Assembly (NCBI RefSeq): GCF_037120725.1
Contig: NZ_JBBAXC010000012.1
Location: 1-64,000 of the forward strand
Source: Bacillus spongiae
GTDB taxonomy: Bacteria; Bacillota; Bacilli; Bacillales; Bacillaceae_K
Direction: 5' to 3'
DNA: 64,000 nucleotides
Below are positions 17,773 through 27,002 of the stretch, one piece after another (position 1 is the first letter of the stretch; every line of letters begins with the position of its first letter). Made by a program: the position numbers and the translations under genes. Under the pieces are notes generated by a model. It did not search any database and was not told the origin of the DNA. It worked only from the letters and a program-made list of their open reading frames with translations.

Positions 17773-18068
17773 TATTCACACTTGCGTGTACATCTTTTCC
17801 ATTCTTTATACTTACTTGGCATACATACTGCACAGGGACGATATCCCGCTGCAAGCGCCGTTTCCTCGTTCGCAAAAAAGACACGGTGATTGACATACCC
17901 CCCTCTTGCAATAGCTCTTAGCGCTGAAGGGCAATCAAGCCGCCCATAAATTTTTCCTCGCTTATACCCTCCTAAAAGCCCTGGCACATCACTGCTATAA
18001 TAGCTAAGGTCTGACCCCACAAGTGTATATTTGGAACGAGTTGAATTCGAACGGTTCCTTGGTTTCAC
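17766..18068 (-). CDS. Short Ada-like metal-binding-domain protein
   Basis: A 100-residue stand-alone protein resembling the Ada zinc domain: LDCPSALRAIARGGYVNHRV, then FFANEETALAAGYRPCAVC. Cys79 and Cys82 match the RPCxxC pair of AdaA and Cys46 matches one of the first pair, but the other first-pair cysteine is missing; His61 might complete a metal site. It cannot be assumed to accept methyl groups. The start is GTG at 18068 with GAGAGG 11 bases upstream. It lies in the alkylation-repair island, 119 bases downstream of the AlkD-like gene. Confidence 0.75.
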   Translation of the reverse strand: MKPRNRSNSTRSKYTLVGSDLSYYSSDVPGLLGGYKRGKIYGRLDCPSALRAIARGGYVNHRVFFANEETALAAGYRPCAVCMPSKYKEWKRCTRKCEYT

Positions 18069-18187
18069 AGGATTTTCATCCTCTCTAATTTATAAATGTA
18101 ATGAGATATAAGACGATAAACTGAAAATTTTAGCTCAAAGACAGATGCGAAGAATTCACCCAAACCCACCATTTGTTACAACTTACT

Positions 18188-18871
18188 TTATTTGCGTTTC
18201 ATGCTTCGAATGATACACTTGGTTTCCTTATCTACCCGATAAGATTCGATAATTTTCTGCAAGGCTTTGTTATAAGTTTCTTTATCTAGAGTATTCGATT
18301 CTAAATAGGTCATCGTCCGTACTGGCATTTTGATAAAACAAATTGATATGGCCCAAGCGACAGCCATTTTTACATAGTATCCTTGATGCTTAATACTATC
18401 CAATTTCTCTAAAACTGCATCCAGATAGTTATCTTCCACATAATAATTAAGAAGCATCACGACGGCGAAACGAAGATCGTATTCATTTTCAGATTCAAAA
18501 TAAGGTTGAAGAAACTCCCATACACGCTCTTTATGATTCAAGGTGATCTTGAGTCCAGAACAGAAACTATCGCATACCGACCAATTGTCGATGCTTGGTA
18601 CAAATGCGGAGACATGATGCAAAACTTCATTAATATCCGCCTTTAAATAGCCGATTATCATTCCATGCACCATAACTTCCTCAAACCAATCCGTTTGTGA
18701 TTGAGCAAAATAGTCTACCCAATTATTCTTAACCATCTTTTTTGCTATTTTACGAAGTTCAGGCAATCGTACACCCAGTAAATTATTTATATTGGGGATT
18801 AAGGCAGCGGAAAATGCTTGATATTCTGGATCTACAAGCTCAATTAGCTGTTCTTTCAACGTCTTTTCCAT
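18188..18871 (-). CDS. DNA alkylation repair protein, AlkD-like (HEAT-repeat)
   Basis: A 227-residue, wholly helical protein of the AlkD/AlkC superfamily, which excises 3- and 7-alkylated purines without base flipping. The family pattern is seen in VRLPELRKIAKKM, EEVMVHGMIIGYLK, IDNWSVCDSFCSGLK (the W-x-x-x-D segment that holds the catalytic aspartate, here Asp in SVCD) and AVAWAISICFIKMP. The last of these replaces the usual KA--WALR. AlkA lies 15 bases upstream on the same strand, so both glycosylases are cotranscribed. Confidence 0.85.
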   Translation of the reverse strand: MEKTLKEQLIELVDPEYQAFSAALIPNINNLLGVRLPELRKIAKKMVKNNWVDYFAQSQTDWFEEVMVHGMIIGYLKADINEVLHHVSAFVPSIDNWSVCDSFCSGLKITLNHKERVWEFLQPYFESENEYDLRFAVVMLLNYYVEDNYLDAVLEKLDSIKHQGYYVKMAVAWAISICFIKMPVRTMTYLESNTLDKETYNKALQKIIESYRVDKETKCIIRSMKRK

Positions 18872-18886
18872 ATGAATACTCCTTCT

Positions 18887-19504
18887 TTAATCAAACGAAA
18901 TTGCCCACAAATAGATAGAAGCCACTGAACCGAATGGCGAGTATGTCTGCCTATACTGCTCAAATTCTGCTTTGGACAAATCAGAAAGGTTGTACAGTTT
19001 CATCATCCCTCTTCGAATCGCCATATCTCCCCAGCTGACAACATCCTGGCGTTCCATGGAATTGATAAGCAGCATCTCTGCGGTCCACCGCCCAATCCCA
19101 TTTAGCATTGTTAGCAGACGAATCACCTCGTCATCAGGCAGATCGCGAAGCGCTTCAATATCCCATTCACCAGCCTTAATGGCGTGAGCAATGGAATGGA
19201 TACAGGCCGCTTTTTTCATTGTCATCCCACAATTCTGAATATCATTCACACTGTGGCTGGATATATTTTTAGGGGTGATGTCACCCAATCTCACCTGCAT
19301 TCGATCCCAAACAGTGTGAGCGACTTTAACGGACACCAATTGTCCCACAATAGCGTATACTAGCGCAGAAAATAGGTCAGGAATGATTTCACGTTCGACT
19401 TTCCCTAATCTGTCTATGGCTCTTCCCAAATTTTCGTCCTGTTTCTTTAGGTATTCGATTTCGGTTTGCCCGTACTCAAAAAGCTTTGTCACAACTCTGT
19501 TCAA
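18887..19504 (-). CDS. alkA: DNA-3-methyladenine glycosylase II (AlkA-like, HhH-GPD)
   Basis: Excises 3-methyladenine and other alkylated bases. The HhH-GPD core is clear: hairpin LNGIGRWTA (residues 134-142) and catalytic Asp160 in VSWGDMAIRRGM. At 205 residues it is the compact AlkA form without the N-terminal TBP-like domain. I start at TTG 19504 because GGAGG lies 8 bases upstream; the longer frame from 19540 has no site. A half-match of the Ada box (TTATCTTG) is present at about 19580-19592, but no -10 fits the standard distance. Confidence 0.88.
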   Translation of the reverse strand: MNRVVTKLFEYGQTEIEYLKKQDENLGRAIDRLGKVEREIIPDLFSALVYAIVGQLVSVKVAHTVWDRMQVRLGDITPKNISSHSVNDIQNCGMTMKKAACIHSIAHAIKAGEWDIEALRDLPDDEVIRLLTMLNGIGRWTAEMLLINSMERQDVVSWGDMAIRRGMMKLYNLSDLSKAEFEQYRQTYSPFGSVASIYLWAISFD

Positions 19505-19717
19505 CTTATTATCCTCCAATTGTAAAGTGATAGAACACACCTATTACATCCATTTATACATAATAGGGTATATTTAACGAACAAGATAATAAACCTTATT
19601 TACATTTAGAATTTTCAGATAATAAACTTGGTCAATACCAAACAAAATACCCGATGCCTCACTGTGAAATGAATGCATATCTGCATGTCTCTTTTCTATT
19701 TTCAGCACTTTTCTTTT

Positions 19718-20536
19718 TTAGGGCTCAAATCCAGCCTGGCTCACATAAACATGATTCTCCGGAAAAATTTCAATAAATCGGTTATACACTTTTTTAATTA
19801 CGTGTGATCCATACCATTCTTCTAAACCAAGTTGGTCATATTTCTTCTCAATACCAAGCTTTTTTGTGCGTTTTCCACCTCTGCCATCGCCCATGAAGTA
19901 ATCATCTATACATACCCGGTCGACGAATGGTTTCAATTTCACAGGAAAATATTCCCCACACGGTAAGAGAGGGGCTATTGCAACTTGAGTCGGTATTCCC
20001 GTAGCTGCTAATTTTTCCAATGTCTTAAAGCGCGCCTGGATTGGGGGGGCCTTTGGAGTAAAATGTTTTCTTATCATTTCCGAGTCTGTCTCAATGGTCA
20101 TACTTACTCGAACTTTATCTTTTAATTGCTTCAGCAAATCAATATCTCGACTTACAAGCGGGCTTCTGGTCTGTACTAAAAGAAAGTCAGGGGGATCTTC
20201 TACCATAACTTCTAGTAAAGAGCGCGTCACTTTTTCCTTATGCTCTATTGGTTGATACGGATCTGTGCTTGATGACATAAAAATGGTTACTTTCCCTTTT
20301 TCTTTGGCACGACGAAGCTCCTTTTTTAATAAATTCGCTGCTCCGTTTTTTACATCGACCCAATTTCCCCATTCCCTTTCTCGAAAAAGAGATACAGGCA
20401 TTTCTCGTACATAACAATAGGAACACCCAAATGAACAGCCTGTATAAGGATTTAGTGAATGAGTATATCCAGCAAGAAAGCCCGTCCCTTTATTCAGGAT
20501 GGTTTTCGGACTTTTATAAAATAACTCACTTTTCAT
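19718..20536 (-). CDS. SPL-family radical SAM protein
   Basis: A 272-residue radical SAM protein of the COG1533 (SplB-related, Rv2578c-type) group. The iron-sulphur motif CSFGCSYC (Cys34, Cys38, Cys41) is preceded by LNPYTG, and FMSSSTDPYQPIE and RVSMTIETDSEMIRKHF follow as in relatives. It is shorter than spore photoproduct lyase and lacks its thymine-dimer-specific C-terminal part, so the substrate is unknown. ATG 20536 has GGAGG 7 bases upstream. It begins 31 bases after ogt on the same strand and is probably cotranscribed with it, which suggests a role in DNA repair. Confidence 0.85.
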   Translation of the reverse strand: MKSELFYKSPKTILNKGTGFLAGYTHSLNPYTGCSFGCSYCYVREMPVSLFREREWGNWVDVKNGAANLLKKELRRAKEKGKVTIFMSSSTDPYQPIEHKEKVTRSLLEVMVEDPPDFLLVQTRSPLVSRDIDLLKQLKDKVRVSMTIETDSEMIRKHFTPKAPPIQARFKTLEKLAATGIPTQVAIAPLLPCGEYFPVKLKPFVDRVCIDDYFMGDGRGGKRTKKLGIEKKYDQLGLEEWYGSHVIKKVYNRFIEIFPENHVYVSQAGFEP

Positions 20537-20567
20537 GATCGAACCTCCATTCATTGTACAGGAATCA

Positions 20568-21101
20568 TTACTCATTGTTAGGTGAAGATCGTTTTTCCAG
20601 ATCCAGGAGCAGTGTCTTCATTATTAATCCGCCCCTATATCCCGTTAATGATCCATTCTTTCCTATTACACGATGGCACGGTACAGCAATTAATGCCGGA
20701 TTAGCCCCTATAGCAGCACCTACAGCACGAACAGCTGCTGGATTATTGATATCATTTGCAATGTCAGAATAGGTTTTCGTCTGTCCATAAGGAATTTCGC
20801 AAAGTGCATTCCAGACTGCTAGCTGAAATTGAGTCCCTACGTACTCAAATGGAACAGTAAAGGTTTTCCGCTTCCCTTCTAAATACTGAGTAATTTCTTC
20901 GACATAAGGTTCAAGCTTTTCATCATCTTCAACAAGAGGGCTTCCTGGAAAGCGATTGTTAGCCCATTCGAACAATTCCTCAAATGGGTTGTTCTGTGAA
21001 CCTACAAACACAAGCCCCTTTGAAGTTGAAGCAATATAAAAATTCCAATCCTTACACTTTAGTAAGGACCAATAAAGGGTTGGTTTACTCTTTATTTCCA
21101 T
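20568..21101 (-). CDS. ogt: Methylated-DNA-protein-cysteine methyltransferase (Ogt/AdaB)
   Basis: Repairs O6-methylguanine by transferring the alkyl group to its own cysteine. The active-site motif VPCHRVIG gives acceptor Cys142, with the asparagine-hinge/HTH segments FQLAVWNALCEIPYGQTKTY and NPAAVRAVGAAIGANP ahead of it. The 177-residue protein from ATG 21101 (GGAGG 9 bases upstream) is the normal length. It lies directly behind the relic of an adaA copy, so the locus was once an adaA-adaB operon as in Bacillus subtilis. Confidence 0.93.
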   Translation of the reverse strand: MEIKSKPTLYWSLLKCKDWNFYIASTSKGLVFVGSQNNPFEELFEWANNRFPGSPLVEDDEKLEPYVEEITQYLEGKRKTFTVPFEYVGTQFQLAVWNALCEIPYGQTKTYSDIANDINNPAAVRAVGAAIGANPALIAVPCHRVIGKNGSLTGYRGGLIMKTLLLDLEKRSSPNNE

Positions 21102-21109
21102 TGTACTTT

Positions 21110-21435
21110 TCCTCCATTTTCTTATTAGATAAAGCAATAAAATAAGGGGTTTTATCCATACCTATACATATAGCGATATCTTCAATCGATTCTAGCGTTA
21201 CTGTATTAAATAATTTACTTATCCCACTCGCAATTCAGGATGATTTGTATTAGTAGGCTTGCAACATTTCCAGTGCATAGGCAGAGAGTTTGTTCTTGGG
21301 TTGGAAAAATGCATACTTTTTGGAACGAAACGCTAGATTCTTACAGCAAAGCCCTGTCGACTTTACAGCCTAGAAAATTTGATTATTTTACGCTTCATCA
21401 TTATTTATAATGGCTTGCCATTTTTCATCTGTTAC
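21110..21435 (-). pseudogene. Relic of a second adaA gene upstream of ogt
   Basis: On the minus strand from 21435 a frame reads VTDEKWQAIINNDEA, stop, NNQIF, stop, AVKSTGLCC. This aligns with SDEQWQAISNDDA and AVKTTGIFC of the intact AdaA at 16857-17495. After degenerate sequence the frame near 21215-21112 reads NTVTLESIEDIAICIGMDKT then PYFIALSNKK, matching the AraC C-terminus TTVDDPVSEIGKSVGLSNT then PYFITLFKKK. The metal cysteines and the first helix-turn-helix are lost, and at least three stop codons interrupt it. Its former promoter and operator survive at 21441-21503. Confidence 0.8.
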
Positions 21436-21440
21436 CTTAC

Positions 21441-21503
21441 ACTATACTCCCTTTAAATTCCAAATGTACAATTTTTGGTATGGAATAGCAAGATAGTGAA
21501 GTT
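21441..21503 (-). promoter_or_regulatory. Ada-type operator and promoter ahead of the adaA relic and ogt (box 2)
   Basis: The 27-bp box (21477-21503) shares 21 of 27 positions with the adaA box, including the whole core TATCTTGCTATT. It is followed by 7 bases, GTACAT, exactly 17 bases and -10 TATAGT (21441-21446). Transcription would start near 21434 and run through the adaA relic as a roughly 330-base leader into ogt and the radical SAM gene. Confidence 0.72.
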
Positions 21504-21509
21504 CAATTA

Positions 21510-22223
21510 TTATTTAGAATCATGAAAAATGATTCCAAGACCGTATCGTTCTCCAGTAGTAACCGTGCTTACTCCGTGGCGAATGGTAGTTTTGTAATAT
21601 CCTTTTTTACCTAAAACAGGTCTATGGTTAGTAGGAAAAATCAGCGCACTGCCTTGGTCTAACGTAATGACATGTCCCCTGCTCTGAGCACGAGGAATTT
21701 GTTCCACTAATAGAGATTCTCCACCGCAATAGTCTTTATCTCGCTGATTTAAGACAAATACTACTTGAAACGGGAAAAAAATGTCGCCATATAAATCTTG
21801 ATGCAAACAATTAAACCCGCCGGTTTCATACTTTAATATTAAAGGTGTCGGTCTCGTTTGTTCATATTCTTCACAGGTGTTCAAAAAATCTTGAAGATGA
21901 TCTGGATACTGTTCCGTTTTCTTTAAATAACCCAACCATCGATTGGCTGTTTTGGCCAATTCTAAATAAAAGGACTCTCTTAAACTTTGGATGATTTCAG
22001 GTAATGGATAAGAAAAATATTTGTACTCCCCATTCCCAAAGCGATACCTCGTCATATTGATTGTTGTTCTGTATGACTCTTCCTCACAATACAATTCTAT
22101 GAAAAATTCACATTCCTCTTTTGTTAACATGGCTGGCAGCTTTGCAAACCCTTGCTTATCTAATTCATTCTGAATTGAATTCCAATTTAATCTTTCGACA
22201 CGTGCTTTTATATCTTGGATCAT
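21510..22223 (-). CDS. 2-oxoglutarate/Fe(II) oxygenase, PF09859 (Oxygenase-NA) type
   Basis: A 237-residue dioxygenase. The iron ligands are His141 and Asp143 (FNCLHQDLYGD) and His216 (IRHGVSTV); an Arg in GERYGLGIIFHDSK would bind 2-oxoglutarate. RPTPLILKYETGGFN, GGESLLVEQIPRAQSRG and the C-terminal IIFHD match the family described as oxygenases acting on damaged DNA (COG3826), distinct from classical AlkB. ATG 22223 has GGAGG 9 bases upstream. Its promoter carries an Ada-type box, so it is probably an alkylation-induced demethylase. The substrate is inferred. Confidence 0.88.
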   Translation of the reverse strand: MIQDIKARVERLNWNSIQNELDKQGFAKLPAMLTKEECEFFIELYCEEESYRTTINMTRYRFGNGEYKYFSYPLPEIIQSLRESFYLELAKTANRWLGYLKKTEQYPDHLQDFLNTCEEYEQTRPTPLILKYETGGFNCLHQDLYGDIFFPFQVVFVLNQRDKDYCGGESLLVEQIPRAQSRGHVITLDQGSALIFPTNHRPVLGKKGYYKTTIRHGVSTVTTGERYGLGIIFHDSK

Positions 22224-22258
22224 TTTCCCACTCCTCCTTATCATTCTTGATAACTAAC

Positions 22259-22321
22259 ACTATAACCTCATAAATAGAAAAAATTAAGATGTTTAGAATG
22301 TAATAGCAAGATAACAAAATC
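22259..22321 (-). promoter_or_regulatory. Ada-type operator and promoter of the oxygenase gene (box 3)
   Basis: The 27-bp box (22295-22321) matches the adaA box at 25 of 27 positions. Then come 7 bases, TTAATT, 17 bases and -10 TATAGT (22259-22264), the same spacing as boxes 1 and 2. The ATG is 36 bases downstream of the -10. Confidence 0.75.
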
Positions 22322-22551
22322 AATAAAATTATTAGGTGATAAAGTAAAATTTCATTCCGTGTGCATTTTCAATTCTGAAAATCTTATTAGAGAATGAAAA
22401 AGTGACATGACATAAAATCAATAATGTTATGGTCATTACATCACCAAAGAAAATTTAACATAAATAGTAACTAGAATAGAGAGCAATTTGCACTTCTCCT
22501 GTCAACACTACAAGTAATTGTCGAAGAGATTCTTCCACTCCATAAATAAAA
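22322..22551. other. Intergenic stretch upstream of the oxygenase operator
   Basis: No gene recognised. An imperfect inverted repeat (TTTTCAATTCTGAAAATC) lies at about 22362-22382. Confidence 0.4.
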
Positions 22552-22577
22552 GCCCGGAGACTTTTTGTCATCCGAGC
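22552..22577 (-). terminator. Terminator of kbl-tdh
   Basis: Stem GCTCGGA-T-GAC / GTC-TCCGGGC (one G-U pair) with an AAAAA loop, followed on the minus strand by TTTTATTTAT. Confidence 0.8.
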
Positions 22578-22698
22578 TTCGTCTGTTCATCTAATTGTGT
22601 AAATGGTTGTTAAAGTAGTTCCAATTACTACGATATTTTGGAGTATATATTGAATTTTTGTACGCGAAAACAGAGCCAGTTAAGGTTCTCACGCTTTT

Positions 22699-23646
22699 TT
22701 AGTAGCCTTTTTCCTTTAGCTTTTCTAGCATATCGGTCGTCATACTTTGTAGGTCAAATTGTGCTTTGAATCCCCATTCCGCTGTAGCACAGCTAGCATC
22801 AATTGAATCCGGCCAGCTTTCAGCAATCGCTTGACGAGCAGGGTCAACCTTGTAGCGTAAGTCAAACTGAGGAATATGCTTTTTAATCTCTGCTCCGACA
22901 TCCTCTGGAGCAACGCTCATTGCCGTCACGTTAAAGCAATTGCGATGAATTAACGTTGAAGCATCGGCTTCCAATAATTGAACAATCGCATTAAGGGCAT
23001 CAGGCATATACATCATATCCATGTAGGTTCCTTCAGCAATAAATGATTCATACGTCCCCTTTTTAAGCGCTTCGTAATAGATCTCAACAGCATAATCGGT
23101 TGTTCCACCACCAGGTGGTGCTTCGTACGAGATGAGTCCTGGGAAGCGTAAACCGCGAGTCTCTACGCCGAACTTTTGGTAATAATAATCGCAGAGCAAT
23201 TCGCCTGAAACTTTATTGACTCCATACATAGTCGTTGGTCGTTGAATCGTGTCTTGCGGTGTAGCGTTTTTTGGTGTGCTTGGTCCAAATGCCCCGATAG
23301 AGCTAGGGGTAAAAAATTGACAGTTTAATTCACGAGCTACTTCTAATGCATTAACTAATCCACCCATGTTTAAATTCCAGGCTAATAACGGCTTTTCTTC
23401 AGCTGTTGCCGATAACAGTGCTGCTAAGTGGATGATTGTGTCTACCTCATACTTGCTAGCAAGTTCGTGCATATTCGCCCCGTCTGTTACGTCTAAAAGC
23501 TCAAACGGACCGCCTTTTACAACATCATGGTCAATTTCTCGAATATCTGTCGCAATGACGTTATCCACCCCATATCCTTGCCGAAGTTTTGCGACAAGCT
23601 CTGTTCCTATTTGTCCAAGCGCGCCGGTTACAAGTATCTTCTTCAC
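22699..23646 (-). CDS. tdh: L-threonine 3-dehydrogenase, short-chain (epimerase-like) type
   Basis: Oxidises L-threonine to 2-amino-3-ketobutyrate with NAD+. The 315-residue protein is the SDR-extended type: the NAD motif GALGQIG (residues 8-14) and the catalytic Tyr/Lys pair in [12 protein letters not shown], with SSIGAFGP as the Ser region. It is not related to the zinc-dependent Tdh of Escherichia coli. The start is GTG with AGGAGG upstream. kbl lies 26 bases upstream, so the pair turns threonine into glycine and acetyl-CoA. Confidence 0.92.
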   Translation of the reverse strand: MKKILVTGALGQIGTELVAKLRQGYGVDNVIATDIREIDHDVVKGGPFELLDVTDGANMHELASKYEVDTIIHLAALLSATAEEKPLLAWNLNMGGLVNALEVARELNCQFFTPSSIGAFGPSTPKNATPQDTIQRPTTMYGVNKVSGELLCDYYYQKFGVETRGLRFPGLISYEAPPGGGTTDYAVEIYYEALKKGTYESFIAEGTYMDMMYMPDALNAIVQLLEADASTLIHRNCFNVTAMSVAPEDVGAEIKKHIPQFDLRYKVDPARQAIAESWPDSIDASCATAEWGFKAQFDLQSMTTDMLEKLKEKGY

Positions 23647-23672
23647 GTTTTCTCCTCCTGTTATCCCTGTTG

Positions 23673-24863
23673 TTATGCAAGAATGCCTAGTTCTTTTCCG
23701 ACCTTTTCATAAATAGAGATTGCCTGATCAAGCATGTCCTTCGTATGAGCAGCTGTTGGCATGTTTCGAACACGTCCTGTTCCCTTCGGTACGGTTGGGA
23801 AGACAATTGATTTCGCATATACTCCTTCTTCATTTAACCGTTGGCTAAATGTTTGCGTTAACTTCTCATCACCAATGATACAAGGAGTAATCGGCGTTTC
23901 ACTAACACCAATATCAAACCCTAACGCTTTTAAACCCGCTTTTAAGTAATTTCCATTTTCCCACAGCCTATCATGAAGTTCGGTAGATTCCATTAGTAGT
24001 TCAATTGCTCGTGTACATGCCACAACATCCGCAGGCGTTAAGGCCGTTGAGAATAGGAACGGGCGGGAACGTACCTTTAACCAATCAATTAAGTCGCTTT
24101 TACCTGCTACGTATCCACCGACAACACCGATTGCTTTAGATAGAGTACCTATTTGGAAATCGACTTTATCTGATAATCCAAAATGTTTAACAGTTCCTGC
24201 ACCTTTCCCTAATACACCTGAGCCATGTGCGTCATCAACATATGTAATTAAATCAAATTCTTCTGCAATTTCTACAATTTCTGGAAGCTTTGCAATATCC
24301 CCATCCATCGAGAATACACCATCCGTGATGACCATTAATTTATTATATAAACCAGACTCTTTTGCCTCCTTCGCCTTTTTACGAAGATCTTCCATGTCAG
24401 AGTGATTAAAACGAATGATTTTTGCTTTTGAAAGACGGCATCCATCGATAATCGATGCATGATTTAGTTCATCTGAAAGAATGGCGTCATGCTTATCCAT
24501 TACAGCAGAAATGGCTGCCATATTACAATTAAACCCTGACTGGTACGCAATTGCCGCTTCTGTCCCTTTAAATGTAGCAATCGTTTCTTCTAACTTTAAG
24601 TGAACGTCCATTGTGCCATTAATCGTTCGAACCGCACCAGCACCTACGCCATATTGATCGATCGCTTGTTTCCCCACTTCTTTTAAACGCGAATCTGTCG
24701 CAAGACCAAGGTAGTTGTTAGAAGAAAGGTTAATGAGTTCTCGACCACCAATTTTAATTATCGGGCCATTTGGTCCTTCAACCGGGTCAATGATGTTGTA
24801 TAATCCTTTATCCTTTAAATCTGCAAGATTTTCTCCTAAAAAACTTGTAAGCGCTTTACTCAC
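23673..24863 (-). CDS. kbl: Glycine C-acetyltransferase (2-amino-3-ketobutyrate CoA ligase)
   Basis: PLP enzyme that cleaves 2-amino-3-ketobutyrate with CoA to glycine and acetyl-CoA, the second step of threonine catabolism. It has 396 residues, alpha-oxoamine synthase family: [35 protein letters not shown] and the PLP-lysine region [16 protein letters not shown]. The GTG start at 24863 has GGAGGAG 8-9 bases upstream. It is first in a two-gene operon with tdh. Confidence 0.94.
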   Translation of the reverse strand: MSKALTSFLGENLADLKDKGLYNIIDPVEGPNGPIIKIGGRELINLSSNNYLGLATDSRLKEVGKQAIDQYGVGAGAVRTINGTMDVHLKLEETIATFKGTEAAIAYQSGFNCNMAAISAVMDKHDAILSDELNHASIIDGCRLSKAKIIRFNHSDMEDLRKKAKEAKESGLYNKLMVITDGVFSMDGDIAKLPEIVEIAEEFDLITYVDDAHGSGVLGKGAGTVKHFGLSDKVDFQIGTLSKAIGVVGGYVAGKSDLIDWLKVRSRPFLFSTALTPADVVACTRAIELLMESTELHDRLWENGNYLKAGLKALGFDIGVSETPITPCIIGDEKLTQTFSQRLNEEGVYAKSIVFPTVPKGTGRVRNMPTAAHTKDMLDQAISIYEKVGKELGILA

Positions 24864-25158
24864 CGTTCCATCTCCTCCATTTTTTAAAAATTCATTGTCC
24901 TATTAAACACAACTGTCCACACTGAAAGAACAGTATATTACCTTCACACCTTAATTTTAATGGTATTACATATATGATTATTTTACCATGTTTATATATG
25001 GCGAACAAAAGAAATCCTATTAATATCCTTATTATCTTTTCTTTAACGATTCTTATTCTGAAATACGATTGTAATAAACCTGTCATAAAAAGTTTGTGAA
25101 AAAATGAGCATTTTAATTTATAATATACATATCATGACAAAAGGAAAAAGGTGATTAT

Positions 25159-26808
25159 ATGTCTTTATTACAAATACTAACAGCTTCTACTCCCATTTTA
25201 GCTGTCTTTATCTTTTTAGTAATTTTAAAATTACCGGCGACAAAAGCCATGCCAATTAGCTTACTCATGACTGCGCTATTAGCCTTTTTTGTTTGGAAAG
25301 TTCCATTCATTCAAATTACTGCTGCGACATTTGAGGGTCTTTTGATTGCCATTTCAATTTTATGGATTGTATTCGGAGCGATTCTTCTTCTAAACACATT
25401 AACAAATAGCGGTGCACTCGATTCCATTCGTAATGGGTTTTCGACCATTTCAACTGATCGACGTGTTCAAGTAATCATTATTGCATGGTTGTTTGGCTCC
25501 TTTATTGAAGGAGCTGCGGGTTTTGGAACACCAGCAGCCATTGGGGCCCCACTTTTAGTAGCGTTAGGCTTTCCACCATTAGCTGCCGTCTCCCTTGCAT
25601 TAATTGCCGATAGCTCATCTGTTTCGTTCGGGGCAGTCGGGACTCCAGTCATTGTTGGAGTAGATCAAGGTCTGAGAGAAGGGGCATCAGTTGCACAAGG
25701 TGTTCAAAACGTCCTTGGTGATGGGACACTAGGAGAGTATTTACAAGGTGTGGCAAGTACTGCCGTCTTAATGGATATCTTTATTGGTACTTTTATTCCA
25801 CTTATTTTGGTTGGAATGCTTACTCGTTTTTTTGGTGATAACCGCTCATGGAAAGAAGGTTTTTCTCTCTGGAAATTTGCCATTTTTGCTGGGCTGAGCT
25901 TTACCTTACCTGCGTTTTTAGTTGCTACCTTGCTAGGGCCAGAATTTCCTTCAATTATTGGTGGACTGGTTGGATTAGCCATCGTTGTTCCTGCTGCAAA
26001 AAAAGGCTTCCTATTACCAGCAGAAACGTGGGACTTCCCAGAATCATCAATGAAGAAAAACGAAGCGGCATCTTCCCAATCGAAAAATATGCCATTGCTA
26101 CTGGCATGGGCTCCTTATTTACTGGTAGCCTTATTCCTTGTACTTACTCGATTAGAAATATTGCCATTAAAAGACTGGCTCCGTTCTGTTAAAGTAGGTT
26201 GGAGTAATATTTTAGGAACGAATATTAGTACATCCTTTGAGCCTTTTTATTTACCAGGCACGATCTTTTTAGTCGTCGTCTTGATTACTATCTTCCTCCA
26301 TAAAATGAATGGAGCACGTGTAAAAGAAACCTTTTCTACATCTGTAAAGACGATGGTGGGAAGCGCAATCGCTCTTGGTACCGCTGTTCCAATGGTACGT
26401 ATTTTTATTAACTCAAGCATTAATGGGGCTGACTTAATGAGTATGCCAATGGAACTTGCTTCCCTTGTTGCTGGACTAGTCGGGAATGGCTGGCCATTTG
26501 TGGCTCCTCTTATCGGTTCGCTAGGATCATTTATTTCGGGAAGTGCGACCTTTAGTAATATGATGTTTTCTTTATTCCAATTTAGTGTGGCTGACCAAAT
26601 TGCTGTCGATCAACAAATCGTGCTTTCCTTACAAGTACTTGGAGCGAATGCCGGAAATATGGTATGTGTCTTAAATGTTGTAGCAGCTGCTTCTGTCGTT
26701 GGCATGGTAGGAAAAGAAGGGACAATTATTCGAATGACTCTCGGACCTATGCTCTATTATGTGGCTCTTTCTGGTATTATAGGTTCGTTAATTCTCTTTG
26801 TCTTTTAA
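25159..26808 (+). CDS. lctP: L-lactate permease (LctP family)
   Basis: A proton-coupled lactate/glycolate transporter of 549 residues with about 13 membrane helices. Family signatures include [20 protein letters not shown] and [14 protein letters not shown] near residues 110-180, and [17 protein letters not shown] near the C-terminus. AAAAAGGTGA precedes the ATG. It is monocistronic with its own terminator, and no lactate dehydrogenase or lutABC gene is adjacent. Confidence 0.93.
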   Translation: MSLLQILTASTPILAVFIFLVILKLPATKAMPISLLMTALLAFFVWKVPFIQITAATFEGLLIAISILWIVFGAILLLNTLTNSGALDSIRNGFSTISTDRRVQVIIIAWLFGSFIEGAAGFGTPAAIGAPLLVALGFPPLAAVSLALIADSSSVSFGAVGTPVIVGVDQGLREGASVAQGVQNVLGDGTLGEYLQGVASTAVLMDIFIGTFIPLILVGMLTRFFGDNRSWKEGFSLWKFAIFAGLSFTLPAFLVATLLGPEFPSIIGGLVGLAIVVPAAKKGFLLPAETWDFPESSMKKNEAASSQSKNMPLLLAWAPYLLVALFLVLTRLEILPLKDWLRSVKVGWSNILGTNISTSFEPFYLPGTIFLVVVLITIFLHKMNGARVKETFSTSVKTMVGSAIALGTAVPMVRIFINSSINGADLMSMPMELASLVAGLVGNGWPFVAPLIGSLGSFISGSATFSNMMFSLFQFSVADQIAVDQQIVLSLQVLGANAGNMVCVLNVVAAASVVGMVGKEGTIIRMTLGPMLYYVALSGIIGSLILFVF

Positions 26809-26934
26809 CGCTTTCAGCGAATTTTCACAATGACTACAATTCGTCGTCACTCAATAAACCGAAAATATTATAAATGCCATTAGGAAGGACTTGGTTATCA
26901 AGTGCCTTCGATAAATAATTAGGGGCAAAGTTAA

Positions 26935-26972
26935 AAACACATTAGAATTCATTTACGAATTCTAATGTGTTT
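26935..26972 (+). terminator. Terminator-like hairpin after lctP
   Basis: A 16-bp perfect stem AAACACATTAGAATTC / GAATTCTAATGTGTTT with a 6-base loop, followed by a short T-rich tail. A second imperfect hairpin is at about 26884-26909. Confidence 0.75.
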
Positions 26973-27002
26973 CATTTGTTATTAGAGTATATCTGTTCTA
27001 GT

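Noticed and set aside
18069-18187. Ada box upstream of the short Ada-like gene
   Set aside because: Only a part (CATTACATT) resembles the box and the fixed spacing would put the -10 inside the gene.
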